Assembly: GCA_012798025.1 (NCBI GenBank)
Contig: JAAZNX010000015.1
Location: forward strand, 1-6,711
DNA from: Methanothrix sp.
GTDB taxonomy: Archaea > Halobacteriota > Methanosarcinia > Methanotrichales > Methanotrichaceae
Direction: 5' to 3'
Length of the DNA stretch: 6,711 bases
Under the pieces are notes generated by a model, which made no database searches, was not told the origin of the DNA, and saw only the letters and a list, made by a program, of their open reading frames with translations. This document shows positions 1-6,107 of this stretch, in pieces. Each line of letters starts with the position of its first letter. Position 1 is the first letter of the stretch. The position numbers and the translations under genes are program-made.

Positions 1-2
1 AT

Positions 3-410
3 AAGGCCACGCCCATAATCCATCGCGCACTGAGATATGTTAATGCGGGTGAGCCCATGTGGAATGGCGGTCCTGTAGCTCCTTTTTCTGGGTACATAAC
101 CAAAGGTGACCATAACGAGGTGATAGACCAGATGGCAGGCCAGATAATCGGCTCGGCCAACCCGTCCTACATTGAGGCACATCGTGACGAGATCATAGAT
201 TTAGGCAACGATACATTCATCGACAAGGAGACCGGCCTTGTTATCTACAGGACCAAGAATGGGACCTTCGTTGGAGAAGGAATAAGCTATCTCGTGCCTG
301 TGAAGGATGAGTGGGTCATCGGAGTGGCCAGAGCGAAGATTCCACTTGTGGGCTACATCAGACTGCTGCCAAACATGATCTACGATGAGGTTCGCAAGAT
401 GATAGGCTAG
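3..410 (+). CDS. Type I signal peptidase (S26B, ER/archaeal type), C-terminal part
   Basis: This is the membrane-bound serine protease that removes signal peptides from exported proteins. The reading frame is open from base 3 to the TAG at 408-410, so the gene begins before the window and the N-terminal membrane anchor and catalytic serine are not visible. Visible residue 7 is the His of PIIHR; archaeal and ER signal peptidases use this His where bacterial enzymes use Lys. The Asp-containing box GDHNEVIDQ follows at visible residues 35-43, preceded by GYITK. The tail GVARAKIPLVGYIRLLP is the usual family ending. An internal ATG at 57 lies after the catalytic His, so it is not the true start. 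The gene converges on flpA with only 12 bases between the stops. The family call is firm. Confidence 0.88.
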   Translation, partial: KATPIIHRALRYVNAGEPMWNGGPVAPFSGYITKGDHNEVIDQMAGQIIGSANPSYIEAHRDEIIDLGNDTFIDKETGLVIYRTKNGTFVGEGISYLVPVKDEWVIGVARAKIPLVGYIRLLPNMIYDEVRKMIG

Positions 411-422
411 GACCCCTTGATC

Positions 423-1085
423 TCACGAATCGAGTTTTCTTGCCAAAACCGCCCAATGATCCATGTGGTAGGGCAGAAGATCCATAGACCATGAGAGTCT
501 CAGGCCGGTCAGCTTTTTGATCTCAGTGTTATAGACAGCGTCAGGCGTTGCGGTGACATCGATGGAGCGCGTCTTCATCATAAGAATGAGCCCGCCTCCG
601 GGCTTCAGGTAGCGTTTGGAGTTCAAAGAGGCGATCTCTACCTGATTTCTCTGAGCGATATCCTGATAGACCACGTCCACTGGCTCCACCAGAGCGCAAT
701 AACCTTCTGGCCTGGCCGCATCGGCGAGTATGGGCACGATGTTTTCGCGCCTCTCGCAGAGCTTGATTAGATCGCGCATGGCTCGAGGCGAAAGCTCTAC
801 TGCATAAACCAGGCCATCGGTCACTATGTCGCTTACGTGGCTGACAGTGGTGCCAGTGGCAGCGCCCAAATAGAGGACTTTTGCATCACGGGGAAGGTGA
901 AGGCCTTTGCCTCCACCTTTAAGCAATAGAGCTGCCAACTTGGAGCGGGTCGGATCCCAGAGCCTATATCCATTTATTATGCGTTCCCCGTAAACTGGCT
1001 CCAGATCGCGGGATTTAGTAGCCAATTTCTTCTGGCCATCAGCTTCAAGTAGGTAGACTCCAGGTAAGATCTCCAAAGTAGACAT
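423..1085 (-). CDS. flpA: Fibrillarin-like rRNA/tRNA 2'-O-methyltransferase
   Basis: This is the catalytic subunit of the archaeal box C/D RNP. With L7Ae and Nop5 it methylates ribose 2'-OH groups of rRNA and tRNA at guide-RNA-chosen sites, using S-adenosylmethionine. The 220 residues match the usual archaeal length. Visible parts are the short N-terminal beta domain ending at RLWDPTRSKLAA (41-52), the SAM-binding loop YLGAATGTTVSHVSD (72-86), the acidic AVELSP (95-100), LADAARP (120-126), DVVYQDIAQ (137-145) and the catalytic-region MMKTRSIDVT (169-178) with Lys171. It lies 11 bases downstream of nikR on the same strand, so co-transcription is likely. No clear Shine-Dalgarno precedes the ATG. 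The partner gene nop5, often next to flpA in archaea, is not in this window. Confidence 0.95.
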   Translation of the reverse strand: MSTLEILPGVYLLEADGQKKLATKSRDLEPVYGERIINGYRLWDPTRSKLAALLLKGGGKGLHLPRDAKVLYLGAATGTTVSHVSDIVTDGLVYAVELSPRAMRDLIKLCERRENIVPILADAARPEGYCALVEPVDVVYQDIAQRNQVEIASLNSKRYLKPGGGLILMMKTRSIDVTATPDAVYNTEIKKLTGLRLSWSMDLLPYHMDHWAVLARKLDS

Positions 1086-1096
1086 CGAACCAGTCT

Positions 1097-1519
1097 TCAG
1101 AGCTCTTTGCCCACAGAGGTCGTCGTGAGTTTGACGTGCTTTACGCCCTTCAAGGCCATCATCTTCTCTGCGGCCTTTTTCACGTCCTGCCCTTCTCCAC
1201 GCAAGACTATTACCTCTAGGCAGTTGTCCTGGTCCAGATGAACATGCAGACTGGACTGGATTGTGCTCCCGAATTCGTGCTGAATTTCGGTCAGGTTCTC
1301 CACCAGGCCCCTTTGAGAGTGGGAATAAACGAGGGTTATGACTCCCACCCTCTCACCCTGCACGTCGCTCATCCATTCATAGTGAACAATGTAGTTTCTA
1401 ATAGCGTCCCGGATGCCCTCGGATCGCGAAGAGTAACCACGCTGCAAGATGATCTCATCGAATCTGGTGAGAAGCTTCTCAGGCAGCGAAACCCCGATTC
1501 TCATTAGTTCTTGTTCCAT
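1097..1519 (-). CDS. nikR: Nickel-responsive transcriptional regulator NikR
   Basis: This is a DNA-binding nickel sensor of the ribbon-helix-helix family that usually represses nickel uptake genes when bound to Ni(II). Residues 6-45 form the ribbon-helix-helix ([17 protein letters not shown], then [17 protein letters not shown]). Residues about 58-136 form the ACT-like metal-binding domain. The four nickel ligands are all present: His81, His92, His94 and Cys100, corresponding to E. coli His76, His87, His89 and Cys95. The 140-residue length is typical. A second Met lies at residue 6, but the MEQEL start gives the usual short lead into the first strand. The gene heads the unit with flpA. No nickel transporter gene lies in the window, so the regulon is elsewhere or lies only partly here. 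An AT-rich palindrome sits about 30 bases upstream of the start. Confidence 0.95.
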   Translation of the reverse strand: MEQELMRIGVSLPEKLLTRFDEIILQRGYSSRSEGIRDAIRNYIVHYEWMSDVQGERVGVITLVYSHSQRGLVENLTEIQHEFGSTIQSSLHVHLDQDNCLEVIVLRGEGQDVKKAAEKMMALKGVKHVKLTTTSVGKEL

Positions 1520-1545
1520 ATATTATCGCAGCTGATATACCAATG

Positions 1546-1559
1546 TTATTTAGTAATAA
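1546..1559 (-). promoter_or_regulatory. Candidate nikR TATA region and palindrome
   Basis: TTATT-TAGT-AATAA is a perfect 5-bp inverted repeat with a 4-base spacer. Read on the minus strand it contains the TATA-like TAAATAA, centred about 31 bases upstream of the nikR ATG at 1519. That spacing would give a leaderless or very short-leader transcript, and no Shine-Dalgarno is seen before nikR. The palindrome could also be an operator for NikR itself. The site is seen in the sequence; the function is inferred. Confidence 0.4.
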
Positions 1560-1577
1560 ACTTAATGGCTGAAAATG

Positions 1578-1585
1578 TTAATATC
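1578..1585 (+). promoter_or_regulatory. Candidate TATA box for the 1656 gene
   Basis: TTAATATC lies about 74 bases before the ATG at 1656. If used, transcription would begin near 1605-1610 and leave a leader of roughly 50 bases. Only weak ribosome-binding potential (AGTGA at about 1644-1648) precedes the start. This is the best TATA-like element in the right half of the divergent region. Confidence 0.25.
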
Positions 1586-1655
1586 TGCAGGCATCAAGAT
1601 CTGGGAAGGAGAAAACCACAAAGAATATCCCTCATAGCGGAAAAGTGACTGCAAC

Positions 1656-2216
1656 ATGACAGATATCGCACTCATTGGCAGCCGTACGTTCCTATTCGAG
1701 AAGCTCTTCCGGGAGCTTGGCGCTAGCTACCAATTTCTTCAGGCTGGCATTCTTGGCAGCCCATTTTTGCCTCAGTACAAAATGATAATGATCCCAACAG
1801 GCTTTGCCAATCCCCAGTACAGTGAGATTCTACCAGCATTGCGGAGGATGAGGTCGAAGATTGCCGATTTCGTGAAGAAGGGGGGTGTGTTGACCGTGTT
1901 TGGGCCCATGGTGACGCATCATGAGTACGAGTGGCTGCCACTGAAACTCAAGTACTTTTGCGAACTGGGACAAAAAAATGTCGTACAATCGCAGCACGAG
2001 TGCTGCTGCCTGCTATGCACATCGACGCCTGAATGCGATGGCTATCTCCTGCCAGGAGAGGGCTTCGAAGTGGTTGTGAGAGATGAGAAAAACAGAGCAG
2101 TTCTTGTAGCAGCAAAGTTTGGAGAGGGCCTTATCGTGGCCACCACTGTTCATGAATTTCCTGCAGCTAGATATATAAATTGGGCTTTGAGCAAGGCCAA
2201 GCCTGCCAAGATTTGA
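1656..2216 (+). CDS. Uncharacterised GATase-like (Rossmann-type) protein with cysteine cluster
   Basis: I do not recognise a named family for these 186 residues. The layout resembles class I glutamine amidotransferase-like or biotin-protein-ligase-N-like folds: a first strand MTDIALIGS, a second strand KMIMIPTGFANPQY (42-55), a helix plus FVKKGGVLTVFGP (72-84), and a C-terminal FGEGLIVATTVHEFPAARYINWAL (155-178, in parts FGEGLIVATTVHE and FPAARYINWAL). The GxCxG nucleophile elbow of active amidotransferases is not seen, so hydrolytic activity is doubtful. The odd part is an insertion with His114, Cys116, Cys117, Cys118, Cys121 and Cys127, plus Cys102 a little earlier, which could bind metal. 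There is no signal peptide or membrane segment. The next gene starts 10 bases after the stop, so the two are probably co-translated. Confidence 0.8.
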   Translation: MTDIALIGSRTFLFEKLFRELGASYQFLQAGILGSPFLPQYKMIMIPTGFANPQYSEILPALRRMRSKIADFVKKGGVLTVFGPMVTHHEYEWLPLKLKYFCELGQKNVVQSQHECCCLLCTSTPECDGYLLPGEGFEVVVRDEKNRAVLVAAKFGEGLIVATTVHEFPAARYINWALSKAKPAKI

Positions 2217-2220
2217 GGTG
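2215..2220 (+). promoter_or_regulatory. Shine-Dalgarno site that sets the 2227 start
   Basis: GAGGTG overlaps the TGA stop of the upstream gene and lies 6 bases before the ATG at 2227. It complements the archaeal 16S rRNA 3' end. The GTG inside it (2218) is therefore part of the ribosome-binding site rather than the start codon. The overlap suggests translational coupling of the two genes. Confidence 0.75.
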
Positions 2221-2226
2221 CGCAAA

Positions 2227-2472
2227 ATGGTTCTGGACGAGGAGATACCTGCTATCAAGAAAAGCAAGATTCGCAAGGAGATAGAGGATTTGCTGGCAAA
2301 TAAGGGCATGGTTCTGGAGAAGAAGATCTCAGCATTCGATCTGGATGGTGGAAAGGCGCACCATTTTGACGACTGGGCAGAGCTCATGACTTTTTTAAAG
2401 GGCAGGAAAGGCCGCTGGTACATAACCACGCCCGGCTTGATACGAGCGAAAGATCTACCTGAAAAACGGTAG
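2227..2472 (+). CDS. Small uncharacterised protein (81 residues)
   Basis: I do not recognise this family. The product is a charged, soluble-looking protein. Residues 1-30 are mostly helix-forming (EIPAIKKSKIRKEIEDLLANKG), followed by KKISAFDLDGG and a His-His-Phe-Asp-Asp-Trp segment at about 45-50, then AELMTFLKGRKGRWYIT. There is no cysteine, signal peptide or membrane segment. The start is taken at ATG 2227 because GAGGTG lies at the right distance upstream; a GTG start at 2218 would add only three residues. The tight spacing behind the 1656 gene suggests the two products act together or are at least made together. A 65-base gap separates it from the next gene. Confidence 0.72.
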   Translation: MVLDEEIPAIKKSKIRKEIEDLLANKGMVLEKKISAFDLDGGKAHHFDDWAELMTFLKGRKGRWYITTPGLIRAKDLPEKR

Positions 2473-2506
2473 GCTATGATGCCATTTGTCAGCATCAACG
2501 GACAAC

Positions 2507-2514
2507 TTTTATCA
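2507..2514 (+). promoter_or_regulatory. Possible TATA element for the nnr-moaC unit
   Basis: TTTTATCA is centred about 27 bases before the ATG at 2538, the distance expected for a leaderless archaeal transcript. No good Shine-Dalgarno lies before that ATG, which fits. The element is a weak match to consensus, so read-through from the upstream genes is an equally good explanation. Confidence 0.3.
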
Positions 2515-2537
2515 CTTCATAGAACCAGGGTTCATTC

Positions 2538-3947
2538 ATGAGACAGATCTCATCAGAAGAGATGAATTCATTGGATATGAACTGCAAGTATTTCGGCCTC
2601 CTGCCTTTGCAGCTCATGGAAAATGCTGGCGCAGCTCTGGCCCGCGAGATCAAGGCTACAGCTACAGGAAATAGGGTCGCTATAGTAGCTGGCCATGGTA
2701 ACAATGGTGGTGATGCACTCGTCGCCGCCCGTCACTTAGACGGATATGAGGTCACTGTTTATCTCTTGGGTAGATCTGGGGATATAGCCACAGAAGAGGC
2801 AAAGAGAAACTGGGATATTCTGAAGCATCTGGGTTTTGATCTAAGAGAGGTCAGAGATCCGTCGGATCTATCTTTGGGAGAATATGATCTGGTTTTGGAT
2901 GCGATCTTTGGCACCGGCGTGCACGGTAACGTGAAGGGTCTGGAAGCCGGAGCAATAGATGCCATCAACTCCGCGGGAAAGCATGTCATTTCAGTGGATA
3001 TCCCAAGCGGCCTTGGAACTAACAAGGCAGTGCGAGCAGACACAGTCGTGACATTTCACAGGCCAAAGCCAGGTCTGACAGGAGATGTCAAGGTTGTGGA
3101 CATCGGCATACCTCCTGAAGCAGAGTTCATCGCAGGTCCAGGAGACCTCTGGCTGGTTGGAAGGAGAGCTGCAGAGAGCCGCAAAGGCGACAGTGGCAGG
3201 ATTTTGGTGATCGGTGGAGGACCTTATACAGGCGCTCCAGCCCTGACTGCCATGGCTGCTCTGCGAGCTGGAGCAGACGTGGTCACTGTGGCTACCCCAA
3301 AGAGTGCCTCGTCGACTATCGCCGGTTTCTCGCCGAACTTGATCGTACGGGAGCTATCGGGCGATCATCTGCACCCTAAGGACTTAAGCGTCCTGAAGGA
3401 TCTGATAGCAAGACACGATGTGGTCGTCATGGGCATGGGCCTGGGACGCGATCGCGAGACCCTTGAGGCTCTTGCACAGATAATTCCCATTTGCGGCAGA
3501 ACCGTCATAGATGCAGATGCGCTCATGCCAGATCTTCCATTGAAGGGGATAGTTACGCCTCACGTGGGCGAGTTCGAGAGGATAAGCGGGATCTGCCTGT
3601 ATGGTACAGGTTACCGGGAACGCATCGCTCCCCTGAAGAAGTATGCTCGTGAGAAGGGGTTGGTCGTCTTGCTCAAAGGCAAAGCAGGTCTGGTCTCGAA
3701 CCTCATCACAGATGGAGAGATTGTCAGGGCCAACACCAATGGAAACCCGGGCATGACCGTAGGAGGGACGGGCGATGTTCTGGCAGGAGTTACTGCTGCA
3801 TTCTTTGCCAGGACAACAGCCATGCGGGCAGCTACTGCCGCAGCCTTCGTCAATGGACGGGCTGGCGATATGGTCTATGCGGAAAAGGACTTCGGCATGG
3901 TGGCGACAGATGTAATAGAGAAGATTCCCTTAGCGATGAGGTTGTAG
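2538..3947 (+). CDS. nnr: Bifunctional NAD(P)H-hydrate epimerase / ADP-dependent dehydratase
   Basis: This enzyme repairs NADH and NADPH that have become hydrated. The N-terminal YjeF_N half epimerises R and S hydrates. The C-terminal ribokinase-like half dehydrates the S form using ADP in prokaryotes. Epimerase marks are LMENAG (26-31), GHGNNGGDA (52-60), DAIFGTG (121-127) and SVDIPSGL (152-159). Dehydratase marks are IGGGPYTGAPAL (225-236), GMGLGRD, VIDADAL, VTPHVGEF and GGTGDVLAG (409-417), with Asp413 as the likely catalytic residue. The 469 residues are somewhat shorter than the E. coli fusion but both domains look complete. moaC starts 2 bases after its stop, so the two genes are coupled. 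It is not part of the MoCo pathway itself. Confidence 0.95.
   Translation: MRQISSEEMNSLDMNCKYFGLLPLQLMENAGAALAREIKATATGNRVAIVAGHGNNGGDALVAARHLDGYEVTVYLLGRSGDIATEEAKRNWDILKHLGFDLREVRDPSDLSLGEYDLVLDAIFGTGVHGNVKGLEAGAIDAINSAGKHVISVDIPSGLGTNKAVRADTVVTFHRPKPGLTGDVKVVDIGIPPEAEFIAGPGDLWLVGRRAAESRKGDSGRILVIGGGPYTGAPALTAMAALRAGADVVTVATPKSASSTIAGFSPNLIVRELSGDHLHPKDLSVLKDLIARHDVVVMGMGLGRDRETLEALAQIIPICGRTVIDADALMPDLPLKGIVTPHVGEFERISGICLYGTGYRERIAPLKKYAREKGLVVLLKGKAGLVSNLITDGEIVRANTNGNPGMTVGGTGDVLAGVTAAFFARTTAMRAATAAAFVNGRAGDMVYAEKDFGMVATDVIEKIPLAMRL
3938..3942 (+). promoter_or_regulatory. Shine-Dalgarno site for moaC inside nnr
   Basis: GAGGT lies in the last codons of nnr, 7 bases before the ATG at 3950. 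It supports that start over the ATG at 3977, whose only purine-rich upstream run is too far away. Confidence 0.6.
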
Positions 3948-3949
3948 AG

Positions 3950-4408
3950 ATGGCCGAGGAGGAAAAACTTGCAGGGATGGTGGACATCACAAAGAAGCCC
4001 CCTGTCATAAGGACTGCAACTGCTTGCGGCTCGATCAAGCTCAGGAAGGCTACCTTGGAAGCTGTGAGATCGGACAGCGTGAAGAAAGGAGATGTCCTGA
4101 CCGTCGCCAGGCTGGCGGCAATTCTTGCGGTCAAGGATACCCCTCGCTTGATTCCTCTGTGCCATCCCATTCCCATCACTGGATTGGATGTCAATTTCGT
4201 TCTGGACGAGGAGAGAGTTAGCGTTACAGTTACTGTGACATCCTTGGGCAAAACGGGGGTGGAGATGGAGGCGTTGACGGGAGTCTCAGCCGCATTGCTC
4301 AATGTCTGGGATATGGTAAAATATCTGGAGAAGGACGAGACTGGAAACTATCCAGAAACGCAGATGGAAGAGATAAAAGTATTGGAGAAGAGAAAAGGCG
4401 AGACATGA
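3950..4408 (+). CDS. moaC: Cyclic pyranopterin monophosphate synthase MoaC
   Basis: MoaC acts after the radical-SAM enzyme MoaA, converting 3',8-cyclo-7,8-dihydro-GTP to cyclic pyranopterin monophosphate in molybdenum/tungsten cofactor synthesis. Methanogens need this cofactor for formylmethanofuran dehydrogenase. Visible motifs are MVDITKK (10-16), KKGDVLTVARLAAI (45-58), the signature LIPLCHP (67-73), TGVEMEAL (102-109) and WDMVK (120-124), with the active-site Asp121 and Lys124. The 152 residues fit the family. The nine residues before MVDI match the extended N-terminus I recall for archaeal homologs. No moaA or moaB lies here. The gene sits directly behind nnr with a Shine-Dalgarno in the nnr tail and converges on trpS. 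Confidence 0.95.
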   Translation: MAEEEKLAGMVDITKKPPVIRTATACGSIKLRKATLEAVRSDSVKKGDVLTVARLAAILAVKDTPRLIPLCHPIPITGLDVNFVLDEERVSVTVTVTSLGKTGVEMEALTGVSAALLNVWDMVKYLEKDETGNYPETQMEEIKVLEKRKGET

Positions 4409-4412
4409 ACGA

Positions 4413-4435
4413 GAGCATGGAATTGCATCATGCTC
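4413..4435. terminator. Inverted repeat between convergent moaC and trpS
   Basis: GAGCATG (4413-4419) and CATGCTC (4429-4435) form a perfect 7-bp stem with a 9-base loop. It fills most of the 25-base space between the two stop codons and overlaps the trpS stop. It could form a hairpin at the 3' end of both transcripts. No T-run follows on either strand, so classic termination is not supported. Confidence 0.35.
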
Positions 4436-5762
4436 ACACGCAGATCCCAAACTCCCAGAGCCTCTCCCTTGCCGCCTCACGCGCCTTCTGATGCTCTGAT
4501 AAAAACTTCCAAATGCGCTCAGCCACATCCTTCTTGCATGTCCCGCACATGCGCCTGCCCGAGCGGCACTCTGCATCCAACTCTAAGAGCTCTTTGTCGT
4601 CTTCTGAGAGATGGAAGACCAAAAACTCATAAATGGAGCACTTATCGGGCTCTCCCCCCAACTTCTTTTGTTCGGCCAGGCTCTGGCGTCCCCCTGTGAT
4701 CGCCTTCATGATCTTCCTGGCAGCTTCTTTGGGCTCCTCTGTCAGTGCGATGTGGCTCTCTGGCCTGGAGGAGGACATCTTTCCCCCAGTAAGCCCCGTC
4801 ATGAACCTGTGATAAATAGAGGCTGGAGGTATGAAGCCAAAATCTCCATGTTTCGTCTCCAATTTTATTATACGCCCCTCGATCTCCTCCAAGAGGGCCC
4901 CAGAGATCAGGGCTTCGCGGTCCTGGATCTGGGTGACGTCGATGTGCTCTTCATACCTCTTGACCTTTCCATAGCCTGCGTCCTTCAACATGGATTCTGC
5001 GGCCCTCATCAGATGCTCTCCTGCCGCCTTACCCCGAACGCTCACGTAATCGCCTCTGACCTCCACAAGAAACTTCCTCATTCGATAGGCTAGGTCGCGT
5101 GTGAGCTTAATATGGGGATCCTGATCGGCCCCAACTGGAATTACAACCGGCTTTGGGCCACCAAACTCTTCGAGCTGTGGCTGAAGGATATCTGCGCTCT
5201 GAGCCATGACGCTCTCCATATGAGATATGTGGGTCTCGCCAGAGAACCCGTAGATTGCGCTGACCTCAGAAAAGTTGGAGACAATTCCCAGCTCAAAGGC
5301 AAGATCCCTCATCTTCAAGTTCTCGGACTGAAAGTAAATGTGGCCCGTAGGCTGAAATCCCAGGGCGATGAGGCTTAGAATGTACTCGTTGATGCCGATA
5401 TCCCTGCAGCTGCTCCAGCTTATGCCGCGCACAGCGTGAGCCTCCATATTGGCGATGGCTGCGAAAGCATCGCCTCCATGCTGCTGATGCCAAATGATTT
5501 CGTTCATGACCATCATGTGGCCAAAATGCGCTCTGCCAGATGGCATGAAGCCGCTCATGACTGCAAAGGGCTTGTGCTGTTGCATGGCTTTCAGCACCGA
5601 ATCGTAGTTTCTGTGGCCGAAGATGATCTTGCGCCTCATGTATGGGTGAGGATCCTTGAGTTTTGGAAGGATCTCCTCGAAGCTGGATATCCCGAACTCT
5701 TCAAAGAGCTTGGAGTAATCATCTACGTGAACTGCGCCCCAGGGATCAAGCTTCAATTCCAT
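4434..5762 (-). CDS. trpS: Tryptophanyl-tRNA synthetase (archaeal type)
   Basis: This class I synthetase charges tRNA-Trp with tryptophan using ATP. With the ATG at 5762 it has 442 residues. Visible motifs are [11 protein letters not shown] (73-83) with the HIGH variant HFGH at 79-82, PVGADQDPH (209-217) and KMSSS (328-332). The C-terminal helical region contains Cys399, Cys406 and Cys409 in [13 protein letters not shown], then [16 protein letters not shown] longer frame beginning with TTG at 5774 exists, but the start is placed at 5762. A TATA element lies 26-27 bases before that ATG and there is no Shine-Dalgarno, which together suggest a leaderless message; with TTG as start the promoter would be too close. 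The gene stands alone on the minus strand, convergent with moaC. Confidence 0.95.
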   Translation of the reverse strand: MELKLDPWGAVHVDDYSKLFEEFGISSFEEILPKLKDPHPYMRRKIIFGHRNYDSVLKAMQQHKPFAVMSGFMPSGRAHFGHMMVMNEIIWHQQHGGDAFAAIANMEAHAVRGISWSSCRDIGINEYILSLIALGFQPTGHIYFQSENLKMRDLAFELGIVSNFSEVSAIYGFSGETHISHMESVMAQSADILQPQLEEFGGPKPVVIPVGADQDPHIKLTRDLAYRMRKFLVEVRGDYVSVRGKAAGEHLMRAAESMLKDAGYGKVKRYEEHIDVTQIQDREALISGALLEEIEGRIIKLETKHGDFGFIPPASIYHRFMTGLTGGKMSSSRPESHIALTEEPKEAARKIMKAITGGRQSLAEQKKLGGEPDKCSIYEFLVFHLSEDDKELLELDAECRSGRRMCGTCKKDVAERIWKFLSEHQKAREAARERLWEFGICV

Positions 5763-5784
5763 GGCCGCAGGCAATGTTGACTAT

Positions 5785-5792
5785 GATATATC
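5785..5792 (-). promoter_or_regulatory. TATA box of trpS (leaderless arrangement)
   Basis: GATATATC is a perfect 8-base palindrome centred 26-27 bases upstream of the trpS ATG at 5762. On the minus strand it is preceded by purine-rich sequence that could serve as a BRE. The distance matches transcription beginning at or within a base or two of the A of ATG. Because it reads the same on both strands, it might also act rightward. Confidence 0.55.
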
Positions 5793-5944
5793 TATCTTCT
5801 CGTTCTACTCACAAAAAAGTCATTCCGATTCGTGGGCCGAGGGGCGCAAAACAAGTCAGAGATAAATCAAAAGTAAATTTTTATTTTTCAATAATTTATG
5901 AATAGCAGATCTTCGAGATAAGGCCACAATTAACACTCAATAAA

Positions 5945-5960
5945 TTTTATAAATATATAT
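5945..5960 (+). promoter_or_regulatory. Strong TATA-like run without an assigned gene
   Basis: TTTTATAAATATATAT is the best TATA match in the window on composition. Rightward use would start transcription near 5978-5985, leaving about 125 bases of leader before the 6108 gene. Leftward use would start near 5920-5925 and run toward trpS. Orientation cannot be decided from sequence. Confidence 0.35.
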
Positions 5961-5969
5961 GACATTATA

Positions 5970-6017
5970 ACTGTAAACGGGTAGAAGATCGCCGCTAAAT
6001 TGCATATTTACTGTAAA
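5970..6017. repeat. Direct repeat ACTGTAAA, 40 bases apart
   Basis: ACTGTAAA is found at 5970-5977 and 6010-6017, a start-to-start spacing of 40 bases, close to four helical turns. The second copy runs directly into the ATCTTGAGATAA site. It could be part of a regulator-binding array, but the match is short. Confidence 0.25.
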
Positions 6018-6059
6018 ATCTTGAGATAAAACAAAAATAAACGGTATCGAAATAAACTA

Positions 6060-6066
6060 TTTATAT
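6060..6066 (+). promoter_or_regulatory. TATA box of the winged-helix regulator, with overlapping palindrome
   Basis: TTTATAT lies about 45 bases before the ATG at 6108. Transcription would start near 6090 and give an 18-base leader containing the Shine-Dalgarno GAGGT (6099-6103). A perfect 5-bp inverted repeat AAATA-AAC-TATTT (6050-6062) overlaps the element, extending imperfectly outward, and is a candidate site for autorepression. A second TATA-like TTATATA (6080-6086) is too near the start unless the gene is leaderless. Confidence 0.5.
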
Positions 6067-6107
6067 CATAAAGCATTTGTTATATACAAAAATAGAATGA
6101 GGTCGTT

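Larger units (their letters stand above)
5859..6029. repeat. Three copies of GAGATAA, two as ATCTT(C)GAGATAA
   Basis: GAGATAA occurs at 5859-5865, 5915-5921 and 6023-6029. The last two are part of longer near-identical sites, ATCTTCGAGATAA (5909-5921) and ATCTTGAGATAA (6018-6029), each with the small palindrome ATCT-AGAT. Upstream of a regulator gene these could be operator sites. Short AT-rich repeats also arise by chance. Confidence 0.35.
5763..6107. other. Gene-free AT-rich region between trpS and the regulator
   Basis: I see no convincing protein gene in these 345 bases. The part near trpS holds its TATA box. Bases 5827-5850 form a GC-rich patch, flanked by an A6 run at 5813-5818 (a T6 run on the minus strand) and, on the plus strand, by a T-rich run at 5878-5888. 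The rest is very AT-rich and holds a strong TATA-like run (5945-5960), three GAGATAA copies, two ACTGTAAA copies and the promoter of the 6108 gene. A small RNA or long 5' leader is possible but unproven. Confidence 0.6.

Noticed and set aside
1238..1507. Plus-strand open frame inside nikR
   Set aside because: It is the complement of the conserved NikR reading frame, with no recognisable domain.
2218..2226. GTG start for the small gene at 2227
   Set aside because: The GTG is part of the GAGGTG ribosome-binding site; the ATG at 2227 has proper spacing.
2486..2674. Plus-strand open frame starting before nnr
   Set aside because: It runs out of frame through the conserved epimerase N-terminus and resembles no family.
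5763..5774. TTG start adding four residues to TrpRS
   Set aside because: It would lie only about 14 bases from the TATA centre and has no ribosome-binding site.
4430..5780. Several open frames on the plus strand opposite trpS
   Set aside because: They are antisense to a clearly conserved synthetase and show no family motifs.
5814..5890. Box C/D or H/ACA guide RNA, suggested by flpA nearby and an ACA after the GC-rich patch
   Set aside because: No correctly ordered C and D boxes and no stable long hairpin were found by eye.
5918..5927. Ten-base match ATAAGGCCAC shared with bases 1-10
   Set aside because: Ten-base matches are expected by chance in a window of this size; flanks do not match.
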